From contig JBBSQW010000016.1 in NCBI GenBank assembly GCA_038243635.1, forward strand, positions 24,687 to 88,686: 64,000 nt of DNA. Reading direction: 5' to 3'. The notes below the pieces were generated by a model. The model saw only the letters and a list, made by a program, of their open reading frames with translations. It had not been told where the DNA came from and searched no databases. A program made the translations under genes and the position numbers. This stretch comes from Pseudopedobacter sp038243635 (GTDB lineage Bacteria; Bacteroidota; Bacteroidia; Sphingobacteriales; Sphingobacteriaceae). Below, one piece after another: positions 18,211 to 27,402 of the stretch; positions within the stretch are counted from its first letter, which is position 1; each line of letters starts with the position of its first letter.

Positions 18211-20004
18211 ATGTTAAAACGATTATTTTCCTTAGTTTTTATTATCCCGATAACATTTATGAGCATAAAAAGTATGGCACAAAGTAATAGCGATATTGCA
18301 TTTGAAGTGTCTTTTACCGAGCCTCAGGCTCATTACATTGATGTTAAAATGATCATCAACAACATTAAAAAAGATGAAGTTATTTTAAAAATGCCAGTTT
18401 GGGCACCAGGTTCTTACTTGGTTAGGGAGTTTTCGAAAAATGTAGAGGATTTTAGTGCTACTGCGAACAATCAGGAAATTTCTTCAGCAAAAGTGAGAAA
18501 GAACGCTTGGAAAATTAATACTAAAGGTAAAAAATCCATTACAGTTAAATACCGGGTTTACAGTTTCGAGGTTTCGGTGCGTACCAGTTTTGTTGATGAG
18601 TCGCATGCGTTTTTATCTTCAACTGGTGTTTTTATGTACCCGGAAGGAGGGGTTGACCAACCATCTACCGTGACCATTATTCCTCATAAAAATTGGAAAA
18701 AAGTTTCTACAGGTTTAGCTCCTGTTGCTGGTAAAAATTTCACCTACTATGCTAAAAACTTCGATTGGCTTTTTGATTCACCAATACAAGTTGGTAACCA
18801 AGATGTATTTGAGTTTAATGCGGCTGGCGTGAGACATGAAGTAGCCATGGTAGGTGGTGGAAACTACGATAAGGAAAAGCTAAAGATAGACATGGCTAAA
18901 ATTGTAGAACGTGAAACTGCAGTATTTGGCGAAAACCCTAATAAGTATTATGTTTTTATTGTTCACAACTATCAGTCTGGCGGTGGTGGCTTAGAGCATG
19001 CAAATTCTACCGTTTTAGGTGCTGCTCGCGACGGTTATACAAACCCAACTACCTATCAAGGCTTTTTAGGTTTGGTGGCTCACGAATATTTTCACTTGTG
19101 GAACATCAAACGTTTGCGTCCTGTTGCATTAGGTCCGTTTGATTATGACAACGAAAATTACACCACTAACTTATGGATTGCCGAAGGCTTTACATCCTAT
19201 TATGATAATCTTATTGTACAAAGAATCGGTGCGTATACGCCAAACCAATGGCTAAATGTGATTGAAAATGAACTTAATACTGTTGATAACCGGGTTGGAA
19301 ATAAAGTACAAACCCTTAGCGAGGGCAGCTTTGATGCTTGGATAAAATATTACCGACCAACCGAAAACAGCAATAACACCACAGTTTCTTACTACATGAA
19401 AGGTTCTTTGGTAGCTTGTTTGTTGGATTTACAAATTATAGAAGCTTCGGGCGCAAAGCAATCTTTAGATGATGCAATGCGTTATGCCTATAACGAGTAT
19501 TATAAGAAAAAAGATAAAGGTTACACCGACGAGGAATTTAAAGCTGTTTTAGAAAAATTTGCGAAGCAAAACTTGGATCAGTTTTATGCTGATTATATTA
19601 ACGGTACAAAAAGCTTAGATTTTAATAAGTACTTAAATTATGCTGGGTTTAAACTGGTTGAACAATCTACTGATCAAAGCAAACCTTATTTAGGAATTAG
19701 CTTATCAAAAACAAACCCTAGCGAAATTGCTACCGTAAGTAGAGGTACAGTTGCTTGGATTGCTGGCTTAAACGTAAAAGACGAAATTGTTGCTATCAAT
19801 GGCGATCGGGTGAGTAATGCTTTAACTTACGTAAGCAATGTTGCTCTAGGTAGTGAGTTGGACTTTCTGGTTAACCGCGATGGGATTATGAAAAACATCA
19901 AAGTAAAATTAAAACCTAATCCTTTTAAAAAGTTTGACATCAAACAATTAGAGAGTTCTACAGAAAAACAAAAGGCTGTTTTAGAAAAGTGGCTAAGTTT
20001 ATAA
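18211..20004 (+). CDS. M61-family metallopeptidase with PDZ domain
   Basis: Exported glycyl-aminopeptidase-type peptidase of 597 residues. A signal peptide ends near SMAQ (residue 24). The zinc site is HEYFH at 291-295 with the third ligand Glu325 in AEGFTSYYD. The N-terminal beta domain and the GGGGLEHANS segment before the zinc site are typical of M61. A C-terminal PDZ domain spans roughly residues 490-575 (PYLGISL ... GLNVKDEIVAINGD). Likely periplasmic. Monocistronic, divergent from marR. Confidence 0.92.
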   Translation: MLKRLFSLVFIIPITFMSIKSMAQSNSDIAFEVSFTEPQAHYIDVKMIINNIKKDEVILKMPVWAPGSYLVREFSKNVEDFSATANNQEISSAKVRKNAWKINTKGKKSITVKYRVYSFEVSVRTSFVDESHAFLSSTGVFMYPEGGVDQPSTVTIIPHKNWKKVSTGLAPVAGKNFTYYAKNFDWLFDSPIQVGNQDVFEFNAAGVRHEVAMVGGGNYDKEKLKIDMAKIVERETAVFGENPNKYYVFIVHNYQSGGGGLEHANSTVLGAARDGYTNPTTYQGFLGLVAHEYFHLWNIKRLRPVALGPFDYDNENYTTNLWIAEGFTSYYDNLIVQRIGAYTPNQWLNVIENELNTVDNRVGNKVQTLSEGSFDAWIKYYRPTENSNNTTVSYYMKGSLVACLLDLQIIEASGAKQSLDDAMRYAYNEYYKKKDKGYTDEEFKAVLEKFAKQNLDQFYADYINGTKSLDFNKYLNYAGFKLVEQSTDQSKPYLGISLSKTNPSEIATVSRGTVAWIAGLNVKDEIVAINGDRVSNALTYVSNVALGSELDFLVNRDGIMKNIKVKLKPNPFKKFDIKQLESSTEKQKAVLEKWLSL

Positions 20005-20010
20005 AAATAA

Positions 20011-20040
20011 AAGCCTTAGGATTTCAAGATCCTAAGGCTT
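20011..20040 (-). terminator. Terminator, mainly for the minus-strand outer-membrane gene
   Basis: AAGCCTTAGGAT and its complement form a long stem. On the minus strand the stem is followed by TTTTATTTTTA, so it ends transcription of the 20562-20062 gene. It also starts 6 bases after the M61 stop codon and could act on both strands. Confidence 0.8.
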
Positions 20041-20061
20041 CTAACGTTAAGAGAACGGCCT

Positions 20062-20562
20062 TTAAAAGATATACCTAATAGAAAGCGCTACCTCCAAATC
20101 TAAAAATGGACCTCGGGCGACTTCTAAACGTGGGTGTAAATCTAATGAAGCAGCTATAGGTAGTTCAGGAACCTGCCACTCTAATCCTAAAATACCATCT
20201 GCACCTAGTAAAATACCACTATCATTATAATATCTATCATTCCCGTAAGCTCGGTAATAACGGTCTCCACTAATTCCGCCTATGTGTGCACCAGCGCCAT
20301 AAAACCAATTTAGTGATGGTTCTGCAAAAGCAATTGCATGTTTTTCATATAATCCAGTAAACACGAATCCGCCCCTTCTAAAGCCTAAAATACCTTCCAA
20401 TGCAGTGTCAGAACTAATAAAGTGTTTCAAGGTAATTCCGTTTTCATAACCACCTAATCTTAAACCCACACCGGTATTATAATTCGACTGAGCGGATACA
20501 TTGGCAGTTAACCCAAAAATAAAGCCGACAGCAATTACCAATCTTAATAAATTCTTTCTCAT
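20062..20562 (-). CDS. Small outer-membrane beta-barrel-like protein
   Basis: A 166-residue exported protein with a clear signal peptide (RLVIAVGFIFGLTANVSAQ) and alternating polar/aromatic strands typical of a small beta-barrel (GVGLRLGGYENGITLKHF, LNWFYGAGAHIGG, ending LEVALSIRYIF). The final aromatic residue Phe fits an outer-membrane barrel C-terminus. No specific family recognised. Transcribed alone, ending at a strong terminator. Confidence 0.75.
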   Translation of the reverse strand: MRKNLLRLVIAVGFIFGLTANVSAQSNYNTGVGLRLGGYENGITLKHFISSDTALEGILGFRRGGFVFTGLYEKHAIAFAEPSLNWFYGAGAHIGGISGDRYYRAYGNDRYYNDSGILLGADGILGLEWQVPELPIAASLDLHPRLEVARGPFLDLEVALSIRYIF

Positions 20563-20850
20563 TTTACGTTAAATCAATTAAAAGCGGTCAGGCACAAAAT
20601 AGATGCCAAGCAATCTTTAAAACGTATCCCATTTTATACAACTCTATAAAATGTTGATTATTATTTGTTTAGGCTTTACACTTAAAATCTGTTAAATTGT
20701 CAAACAATAGAAAGGTAATAATTTCACTACTTACAAACTATAAACGCAGTATCTCGTAGGTTTTGTGCTTTATTTTTTTATTTTTGATTAAGGAGCATGT
20801 TTCAATTTTTGCGCCCGAAATAAACCAATTTATCTTTTAATCTTAATAGC

Positions 20851-22632
20851 ATGGAAACAATAAGCAGAATTTTTGACTTGTTGCAATTCAACAAAGACAA
20901 ATATGATAGTCAGGATATTTTAGCAACAAAAGTTAACGGTAGCTGGGAAAAGTACAACATAGATAGTTTTATAAGTTATGCTGATGATGTGAGTAGGGGA
21001 CTTTTAAAGCTTGGCATAAAGAAAGACGATAAAGTGGCTATTATGGCACCAAATCGTCCCGAATGGAATTTTTGTGATTTCGGGATTATGCAAATTGGTG
21101 CTGCCCAAGTACCCATGTATCCTACTTTAGCAGAAAACGATATTAACTTTATTTTGCAAGATGCCGAGGTGAAATTAATTTTTGTATCTGATGGAGCACT
21201 TTATAAAAAGATTGACAAGGTGAAGCAGGAATTAAACCTTGAACTTTCCATTTATACTTTTGATAAAGTGGAGGGAGCTAATTATTGGAAAGAGGTGCAA
21301 GAACTTGGTCAGCAAAACTCAACCATAGATTTAGAACCACATAAAGCTGCCATTAAGGCGGATGATTTATTGACCTTAATTTACACTTCTGGAACTACGG
21401 GTACGCCAAAAGGTGTAATGTTAACGCATGATAATTTAATGAGTAACGTTTTGTACTCATCTCCAATGTACCCCAAAGAAATACGAAGGGCATTAAGTTT
21501 TTTACCGCTTTCACATATTTTTGAGCGGATGGTAGTTTACATGTATTTTTATTTAGGCATTTCTGTTTACTATGCCGAAAGTATGGAGACCATTGTTGAT
21601 AACCTGTTGGAAGTTAAACCGCATTGTTTTACTACTGTTCCAAGATTATTAGAAAAGGTTTATGATAAAATCGTTGCAAAAGGACATGCATTAACAGGCG
21701 TTAAAAAGAACTTGTTCTTTTGGGCTTTAGCTTTAGGGCATAGGTATGAGCGAGATGGTAAAAATGGATTCTTTTATGAATTGCAATTAAAAATAGCTAG
21801 AAAATTGATCTTTAGTAAATGGCAGGCCGCTTTAGGCGGAGAGATTATAGCTATAGTTTCTGGAGGCGCGGCTCTACAAGAACGTTTAGCAAGAGTTTTT
21901 TGGGGTGCCGATATCAAAGTCTTAGAAGGTTACGGTTTAACCGAGACTTCACCTGTAATTGCAGTAAATGGTCCGTACCAAGGGCAAACGAAGTTTGGTA
22001 CAGTAGGCAAGGTGCTAGAAAACGTAGAAGTTAAAATTGCCGCAGATGGTGAGATTTTAACCAAAGGACCTAACTTAATGAAGGGTTATTACAAAAGGCA
22101 AGACGCCACCGACGATGCAATTACAGATGGTTGGTTCCACACCGGTGATATTGGTGAATTGAGAGATGGCTTTTTGGCGATTACCGATAGAAAGAAAGAA
22201 ATTTTTAAAACCGCAGGGGGTAAATATATCTCTCCTCAAGTGTTAGAGAATAAATTAAAGGAATCGGTTTATCTTGAACAAGTGATGGTAGTCGGAGAGA
22301 ATAGAAAATTCCCCTCTGCTATTATTGTTCCTAATTTTGAGAAGTTATTAGATTGGGCGTCACGAAATGGAGTTAATGAAACCAAACCAGCTGAGTTGAT
22401 TGAAAACGAGAAAGTTTTAGATAAAATTTGGATAGAAATTGAAAAGTTAAACGTTGGTTTTGGTAACTGGGAAAAAATCAAAAAGTTTGCAGTTTTAGCA
22501 AATGAGTTTACAATTGATGGGGGAGAGATGACTCCTAAATTAAGTTTGAAACGTAAGGTGATTCTAACTAAAAATGCAGCGTTAATTGAAAAGATTTATG
22601 CCGAAGGGAACAAAGAAAACCATCACGTTTAA
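20851..22632 (+). CDS. Long-chain fatty-acid--CoA ligase (AMP-forming)
   Basis: Activates fatty acids to acyl-CoA via an acyl-adenylate. It is an ANL-superfamily enzyme of 593 residues with the P-loop YTSGTTGTPKGVMLTH, LPLSHIFER, the adenylate-binding GYGLTETSP, the hinge-proximal DGWFHTGDIGE, and the C-terminal KTAGGKYISPQ. The order matches the FadD/FAA1-like long-chain subfamily. ATG at 20851. No operon partner. The repeat-rich region follows. Confidence 0.93.
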   Translation: METISRIFDLLQFNKDKYDSQDILATKVNGSWEKYNIDSFISYADDVSRGLLKLGIKKDDKVAIMAPNRPEWNFCDFGIMQIGAAQVPMYPTLAENDINFILQDAEVKLIFVSDGALYKKIDKVKQELNLELSIYTFDKVEGANYWKEVQELGQQNSTIDLEPHKAAIKADDLLTLIYTSGTTGTPKGVMLTHDNLMSNVLYSSPMYPKEIRRALSFLPLSHIFERMVVYMYFYLGISVYYAESMETIVDNLLEVKPHCFTTVPRLLEKVYDKIVAKGHALTGVKKNLFFWALALGHRYERDGKNGFFYELQLKIARKLIFSKWQAALGGEIIAIVSGGAALQERLARVFWGADIKVLEGYGLTETSPVIAVNGPYQGQTKFGTVGKVLENVEVKIAADGEILTKGPNLMKGYYKRQDATDDAITDGWFHTGDIGELRDGFLAITDRKKEIFKTAGGKYISPQVLENKLKESVYLEQVMVVGENRKFPSAIIVPNFEKLLDWASRNGVNETKPAELIENEKVLDKIWIEIEKLNVGFGNWEKIKKFAVLANEFTIDGGEMTPKLSLKRKVILTKNAALIEKIYAEGNKENHHV

Positions 22633-22639
22633 TGTGGTT

Positions 22640-23222
22640 GCTGCTTTTCCCGGTCATTGCGAGCCGCTTTTCGCGGAGAAGCAATCCTTAGGTTACCGAG
22701 GCTGAACCTTTGTTAAAGCACATACTCTTCACCAGTCGTTGCGAGGCTTTTTTCAAGCCGTGGCAATCCCCAACCGATGAAAGTTGAACCCTCTTTCTTA
22801 AACCACAGGCGGTGAAACTCGGTGAAAGAGGGCTTGTGCAAAGGAACTTAGGGATTGCCACAGCGCCTTTAACCTTAAATATACCCACGCTTCAGCTTCG
22901 CAATGACGTAGAAAAAGGAACTTAACTGTCCGTAGAGTTAAGCGAAGCGTCTCTACGGATTTTACAATAAATTGGAGTCTCCAGACTCGATAATAGCAAA
23001 TTGCTTATATAAAAATCAAAAGCATCTCAACTTTCCGTAACGTTAAGCGAAGCATCTCACTTGCCTAGCTTCGCAATGAGGGGAGAGGAGAGGCCCTAGC
23101 AAGAGATCATCAACAATAGTTTACTAGCGAATTTGCGCTTTTTCAATGCTTTTCAGCTTTACTTCTATGCCGTTCTCCTAAAGAGAAGACGTCATTAGGA
23201 GAATAGAATCTCTCCAAAACAC
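22640..23222. repeat. Cluster of dispersed hairpin repeats (GCGAGGC / GGCAATCCC family)
   Basis: No gene. Recurrent units include GGTCATTGCGAG (22652-), GTCGTTGCG (22735-22743), GTGGCAATCCC (22760-22770) and its exact complement GGGATTGCCAC (22851-22861), and CTTCGCAATGACG (22896-22908). A further copy of the motif CTTCGCAATGA lies near 23069. The arms can fold into a long imperfect hairpin. The same words recur at 47.8-48.06 kb and 58.9-59.0 kb. Confidence 0.75.
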
Positions 23223-23257
23223 AAAAAAGCCGACTCAAACAAATGAGCCGGCTTTTT
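23223..23257 (-). terminator. Terminator of the OmpA-family gene
   Basis: AAAAAAGCCGGCTCA and its near-complement around an AACAAA-type loop, followed by a T run on the minus strand, 18 bases after the stop codon. Confidence 0.88.
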
Positions 23258-23274
23258 TATAGAGTTAGAAAATC

Positions 23275-24612
23275 TTAGTTAAACAAAGTAAATTCAACTC
23301 TTCTATTATTCTGACGCCCTGTTTCGGTAGCGTTAGTATCAATTGGTTGGGTTTCTCCGTAACCAGTTGCTTCAATTCTAGACGCATTTGCACCTTTACT
23401 TACAATGTAAGCCTTAACAGACTCTGCTCTTTCTTTTGAAAGTTTCATGTTGTAAGCATCACTTCCTTGACTATCTGTATGACCAGCTAATTTTAAGCTC
23501 AAGTTTTTAGAGATAATTAAGTTTGCAACTTTATCTAAAGTAGAAAAAGAAGTAGATCTTATTGTTGCCTTAGCAAGATCAAATTCTAAGTTTTTAATTG
23601 CATCTGCAACCACTTTTTTGTCTTCATCAGATATAATGTAAGTAACTGGCTTTTGAATAACTGTTACTGGAAGCGGACAACCAGAACCATCGACCGCTAT
23701 ACCTTGTCTCGTATCTGGACATTTATCATAGAAATCAGAAACGCCATCACCATCAGCATCGCTAGTCAGTTTGCTAACTTTGTCTTTCAACATGCTAACT
23801 TCTTCATTGTTTTTTGAAGCTTCTAAGTCAGCTTTCAAAGCGTCATATTTAGCAACATAGTTTTTTTCTAAAATCGCAGCTGGATTAGCAAAAGCCAATT
23901 GTGGTTTCGCTTTGTTTCCTAAAGCAAATTCTAGACCTGCATATCCGTAAGAAAACTTATCGTTTGCTACTCCTCTATTATAACCATCTAAATTATCACC
24001 ATCTACAAAATTCATTTTGTAACCAAGGTCAATATTTACACCTCTAGCAACCATAAATTTTAAACCAGCGGCAACTGGAACTACCAATTCGTGGATATTT
24101 TCGCCATCGTTTAAGTTTGCTTCAACATTTGCTTGACTAGTAGTAGTCGGTCTGTAACCCATTAAACCTGCACCAGCAGAGATGTAAGGAGTAACAAAGC
24201 TTTGACGGCTTATGATGTTGAAGCTAGCGATGTTATAAACAGCACTTAAAGTTCCGCCCCATTTAATTTCCGTTTCAAAGCTTTTGAAAGGAGTAGCAGT
24301 TGGTGGAGTACCAGTTGTATTATCAGCTTTAAGTGTCCCTCTAAAAAAATCTCCTTGTAAACCGAAATTATGAGTCAATTGCTTTTTCAAGTACCCACCG
24401 TAACCTGCACCAAGCTCAGAGTTTGAGAAATCGTTTTTTCCTCCCGTAACTACCGATGGAGTCATCACGCCACCAATTACACCGAAAGACCATGTTCTGT
24501 AAGCGCTTTTCGCGAATGGTTCTGGGGTAGACATGTTGTCTTGTGCACTAGCGTAAGTTGTCATTGCAACTGCTCCAAGTAACATTATGCTTTGTTTTAA
24601 TCTTGTTTTCAT
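23275..24612 (-). CDS. OmpA-family outer-membrane protein with calcium-binding repeat
   Basis: A 445-residue porin-like protein. A signal peptide ends near YASAQ (residue 24). Residues about 30-240 are an N-terminal beta-barrel. Then follow a short coiled linker and a thrombospondin type 3 calcium-binding motif (DADGDGVSDFYDKCPDT). The C-terminal OmpA domain binds peptidoglycan, with LAGHTDSQGS, LSKERAESV and the ending GRQNNRRVEF including the conserved Asp and Arg. It anchors the outer membrane to the wall. Strong terminator downstream, own promoter region upstream. Confidence 0.94.
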   Translation of the reverse strand: MKTRLKQSIMLLGAVAMTTYASAQDNMSTPEPFAKSAYRTWSFGVIGGVMTPSVVTGGKNDFSNSELGAGYGGYLKKQLTHNFGLQGDFFRGTLKADNTTGTPPTATPFKSFETEIKWGGTLSAVYNIASFNIISRQSFVTPYISAGAGLMGYRPTTTSQANVEANLNDGENIHELVVPVAAGLKFMVARGVNIDLGYKMNFVDGDNLDGYNRGVANDKFSYGYAGLEFALGNKAKPQLAFANPAAILEKNYVAKYDALKADLEASKNNEEVSMLKDKVSKLTSDADGDGVSDFYDKCPDTRQGIAVDGSGCPLPVTVIQKPVTYIISDEDKKVVADAIKNLEFDLAKATIRSTSFSTLDKVANLIISKNLSLKLAGHTDSQGSDAYNMKLSKERAESVKAYIVSKGANASRIEATGYGETQPIDTNATETGRQNNRRVEFTLFN

Positions 24613-24718
24613 GATTTTATTATTTGTTTGATACTGTTATAGTCAAAATGTTGCCAAAGTCGATTCAGAAGATGAATTTTTTTTAAATAACTATTAATCA
24701 GCGCTTAATAAAACAAAA

Positions 24719-24750
24719 AAAAGACTTAGCGATTCAGCTAAGTCTTTTTC
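24719..24750 (-). terminator. Terminator of the nucleotidyltransferase gene
   Basis: AAAAAGACTTAGC with its complement and a short GATTC loop. A T run follows on the minus strand, 24 bases beyond the stop codon. Confidence 0.88.
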
Positions 24751-24773
24751 AATAGTATTAAATAGGGTACAAA

Positions 24774-25673
24774 TTACCAAAGTTTTGATGGGTAAACGCC
24801 ATCTTCAACTAGTTTATTAATGTTTTCCTGTACAATTTCTTTATCCTCTTTATAAGTCACACCAAACCACTTTGCATCTGTCGGTATTACTTTAAAAGTG
24901 GCATTGTTGTTCTTAATTAAATGATCTGCAATTAAAGGAATAAAAAATTCTGATTTTGGATCGTTTTCATTGTTGGCCACAAAATCAACAAAAAGCTTTT
25001 CTGTTACTTTAAAAACTTCGGGTGTAAAGCCCCAGAAATTCATAGAAACTGGAGTAGAAGCATCTAAAGGAGTTTCTGTTCCGTTTTCTTCGAAAACAAT
25101 ATTACCGTCTTTTGGATAAACCTTAGTACGTTCAGTAATTTCTGTCATGTTTCCGTCAGCATCGGTTTTACAAACACCGCGAGAAACAGAACCGTTCTCT
25201 GATAAAGTATTGCCAATTTTGTAACCTACAATGCTGTATCTAGTTTCGTTAGCTTCTGTGGTTAAAAAGTCAACCATGCTTTTAAAAGCTTCGTAACCGT
25301 AATAATCATCTGCATTAATTACGCAAAACGGCTCATGAACTTGATTTTTAGCTTCTAAAATCGCGTGACCTGTTCCCCAAGGTTTTGCTCTTTCAACTTC
25401 TTTATCGATACCGTATTTTTTCAAATCAAATGTTTGGAAAACGTAGTCGGTCTCAATTTTACCAGCTAATTTCGCATCAAAAATGGATTTAAAGTTTTCT
25501 AAAAACTCTTCTTTAATAATGAAAGTGACTTTTCCAAATCCAGCCTTAATCGCATCATAAATTGAATAATCAATAATAGTTTCTCCGTTAGGGCCAAAGC
25601 CGTCAATCTGTTTCATACTTCCGTATCTGGAAGCCATTCCTGCGGCAAGTATTAGTAAAGTAGGTTTGCTCAT
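24774..25673 (-). CDS. Sugar-nucleotide pyrophosphorylase-like nucleotidyltransferase
   Basis: GT-A-fold NTP transferase of 299 residues. Seen: the N-terminal nucleotide-binding signature LILAAGMASRYGSMKQ, GETIIDYSIYDA, KPWGTGHAILEAK and the metal-binding INADDYYG. The layout resembles glucose-1-phosphate uridylyl/thymidylyl-transferases, but the sugar and nucleotide cannot be assigned from the sequence. It may supply activated sugar for surface polysaccharide. Its upstream region is a 130-bp GT-rich repeat tract, an unusual place for a promoter. Confidence 0.85.
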   Translation of the reverse strand: MSKPTLLILAAGMASRYGSMKQIDGFGPNGETIIDYSIYDAIKAGFGKVTFIIKEEFLENFKSIFDAKLAGKIETDYVFQTFDLKKYGIDKEVERAKPWGTGHAILEAKNQVHEPFCVINADDYYGYEAFKSMVDFLTTEANETRYSIVGYKIGNTLSENGSVSRGVCKTDADGNMTEITERTKVYPKDGNIVFEENGTETPLDASTPVSMNFWGFTPEVFKVTEKLFVDFVANNENDPKSEFFIPLIADHLIKNNNATFKVIPTDAKWFGVTYKEDKEIVQENINKLVEDGVYPSKLW

Positions 25674-25681
25674 GTTGTAAT

Positions 25682-25818
25682 TATTTAGTTTGTTAATTAT
25701 TTTAGTTTGTTAGGTGGTTAGGTTTTTAGTTTGTTAGGTGGTTAGTTTGTTCGGTTGTTGGGTTTTTAGTTGGTTAGGTTGTTAGTTTGTTAGGTTGTTC
25801 GGTGGTTAGGGTTGTTGC
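25682..25818. repeat. Degenerate GT-rich tandem repeat (TTAGTTTGTTAGGTGG type)
   Basis: About eight imperfect copies of a 12-20 base unit built from GTTAGGTGGTTAG / TTTGTTAGG, almost devoid of C on the + strand. It fills the gap between the HerA-like gene and the start of the nucleotidyltransferase gene. Confidence 0.75.
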
Positions 25819-25823
25819 GGATG

Positions 25824-27383
25824 TTAAAAGCCGAATAATCCTCCGCTCTTGCTGGTTCTTGGTTTTTTCCCGGTAATCATACCAAATATACCTCTTACAA
25901 TTTCGCGACCAATCTGCCTAGTTATTGGCGCATTTAAGGCAGTTTCGATCATGCTCTTTTCTGCTCTTCCGCGGCTTGAAGCACTCATCTTTGCAGCTTC
26001 TTGCTGGCTTTGGGTGGTTTGTAATTTTTGATTTATCCGGTCGTTTAAAATTTCGAAAGCACTTTCTGGATCTAGAGTTTCTTGATATTTTTTATAATAT
26101 TCCGAACCATTCATTAATCTTTCACAATCAATGGCTGCCATTGGTCCCATCACCGCTCTAGGTGGAGTAAGGTGAGTAGCTACAACTTCCGTGGGAATTC
26201 CTTTTTCATTTAGTACCGTAATTAAAGCTTGGCCGGTTCCTAATCCAGTAATTATTTCATCGATTTGGTAAAAATCGGATTTTGGATACGTTTTAACCGT
26301 TTTTCTAAGTGCATCAACGTCATTGGGCGTAAAAGCCCTTAAAGCATGTTGCACTCTATTCCCTAATTGCCCTAAAACGCTCTCGGGGATATCCGTTGCT
26401 GCTTGCGTACAAAAGAAAACACCAACGCCTTTTGATCTAATAAGTCTAATCACTTGTTCAATTTGCTCTAAAAAAGCCTTTGAAGCACTGTTAAACAATA
26501 GGTGAGCTTCATCAAAAAAGAAAACTAATTTGGGTTTGTCTAAATCGCCTGCTTCTGGTAAGCTGTAAAAAAGCTCTGCTAGCAAACTCAATAAAAAAGT
26601 AGAATATAATGCTGGTTGGTCTTGTACGTCAGAAATGTTTAATAAGCTGATTACACCTTTACCATCAACTTTTTGAAATAAGTCTTCGGTGTCAAAAGAG
26701 CGCTCACCAAAAATAGAGCCTAAGCCTTGTTGTTCCACAGCCACAATTTTTCTTAAAATTGTTCCCGCGGTAGAAGAAGATATTTTGCCGTAATCAGCTT
26801 TAATTTCATTGGCACCGTCTCCTTCGGATAAATAACTTAACAACTTTTTTAAATCGCTCAAGTCAACAATGCCCATTTTATTATCATCGGCATATTTAAA
26901 GATGGCTGCTAAAACTCCGGTTTGTGTATCATTAAGGTCTAAGATTTTACCTAATAATATCGGTCCGAATTCGGTTACCGTAGCTCGCATGGTTGCTCCC
27001 AGCTTTCCGCTCAAAGAATATAATTCTACCGGAAACCCACTAGGAGAGAAAGGCTTTTTTAATGCTTCTCCACGTTCTTCTAATTTGGCGTTGCTTTGCC
27101 CAGCTTGATTTAAGCCAGATAAATCTCCTTTTACATCTAACATAAATACCGGAACACCTGCTTCAGAAAGCTGCTCGGCAATCAATTGTAAAGTTCTGGT
27201 TTTACCCGTACCCGTTGCACCCGCAATTAAACCATGACGGTTCATCATCTTTAACGGAAGGTTAACTTGTGCATCCGCAATAATTTCTCCATCTAAAATT
27301 CCGGCGCCTAAATAAATCGAAGCTCCAGAACTCGTATATGATTTTGTGATTTTTTCTGCAAATAATTCAGGGTCGTTTGCCAT
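25824..27383 (-). CDS. HerA-like P-loop ATPase (DUF853 family)
   Basis: A 519-residue ATPase of the HerA/FtsK superclass. Walker A GATGTGKT lies near residue 55, followed by VFMLDVKGDLSG. Walker B KLVFFFDEAHLLF lies near residue 290, followed by sensor-like VGVFFCTQAATDIP and LGNRVQHALRAFTP. It matches the DUF853 helicase-HerA-like group found widely in bacteria. The role is unclear; DNA translocation is inferred from family. No NurA-type nuclease is adjacent. It lies upstream of the nucleotidyltransferase gene in the same orientation but is separated from it by the GT-rich tract. Confidence 0.88.
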   Translation of the reverse strand: MANDPELFAEKITKSYTSSGASIYLGAGILDGEIIADAQVNLPLKMMNRHGLIAGATGTGKTRTLQLIAEQLSEAGVPVFMLDVKGDLSGLNQAGQSNAKLEERGEALKKPFSPSGFPVELYSLSGKLGATMRATVTEFGPILLGKILDLNDTQTGVLAAIFKYADDNKMGIVDLSDLKKLLSYLSEGDGANEIKADYGKISSSTAGTILRKIVAVEQQGLGSIFGERSFDTEDLFQKVDGKGVISLLNISDVQDQPALYSTFLLSLLAELFYSLPEAGDLDKPKLVFFFDEAHLLFNSASKAFLEQIEQVIRLIRSKGVGVFFCTQAATDIPESVLGQLGNRVQHALRAFTPNDVDALRKTVKTYPKSDFYQIDEIITGLGTGQALITVLNEKGIPTEVVATHLTPPRAVMGPMAAIDCERLMNGSEYYKKYQETLDPESAFEILNDRINQKLQTTQSQQEAAKMSASSRGRAEKSMIETALNAPITRQIGREIVRGIFGMITGKKPRTSKSGGLFGF

Positions 27384-27402
27384 AACACTAAGCTAATAAA
27401 AT

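Noticed and set aside
22688..22888. 66-codon ORF on the minus strand
   Set aside because: It lies wholly within repeat DNA; the frame is a by-product of the repeat words.
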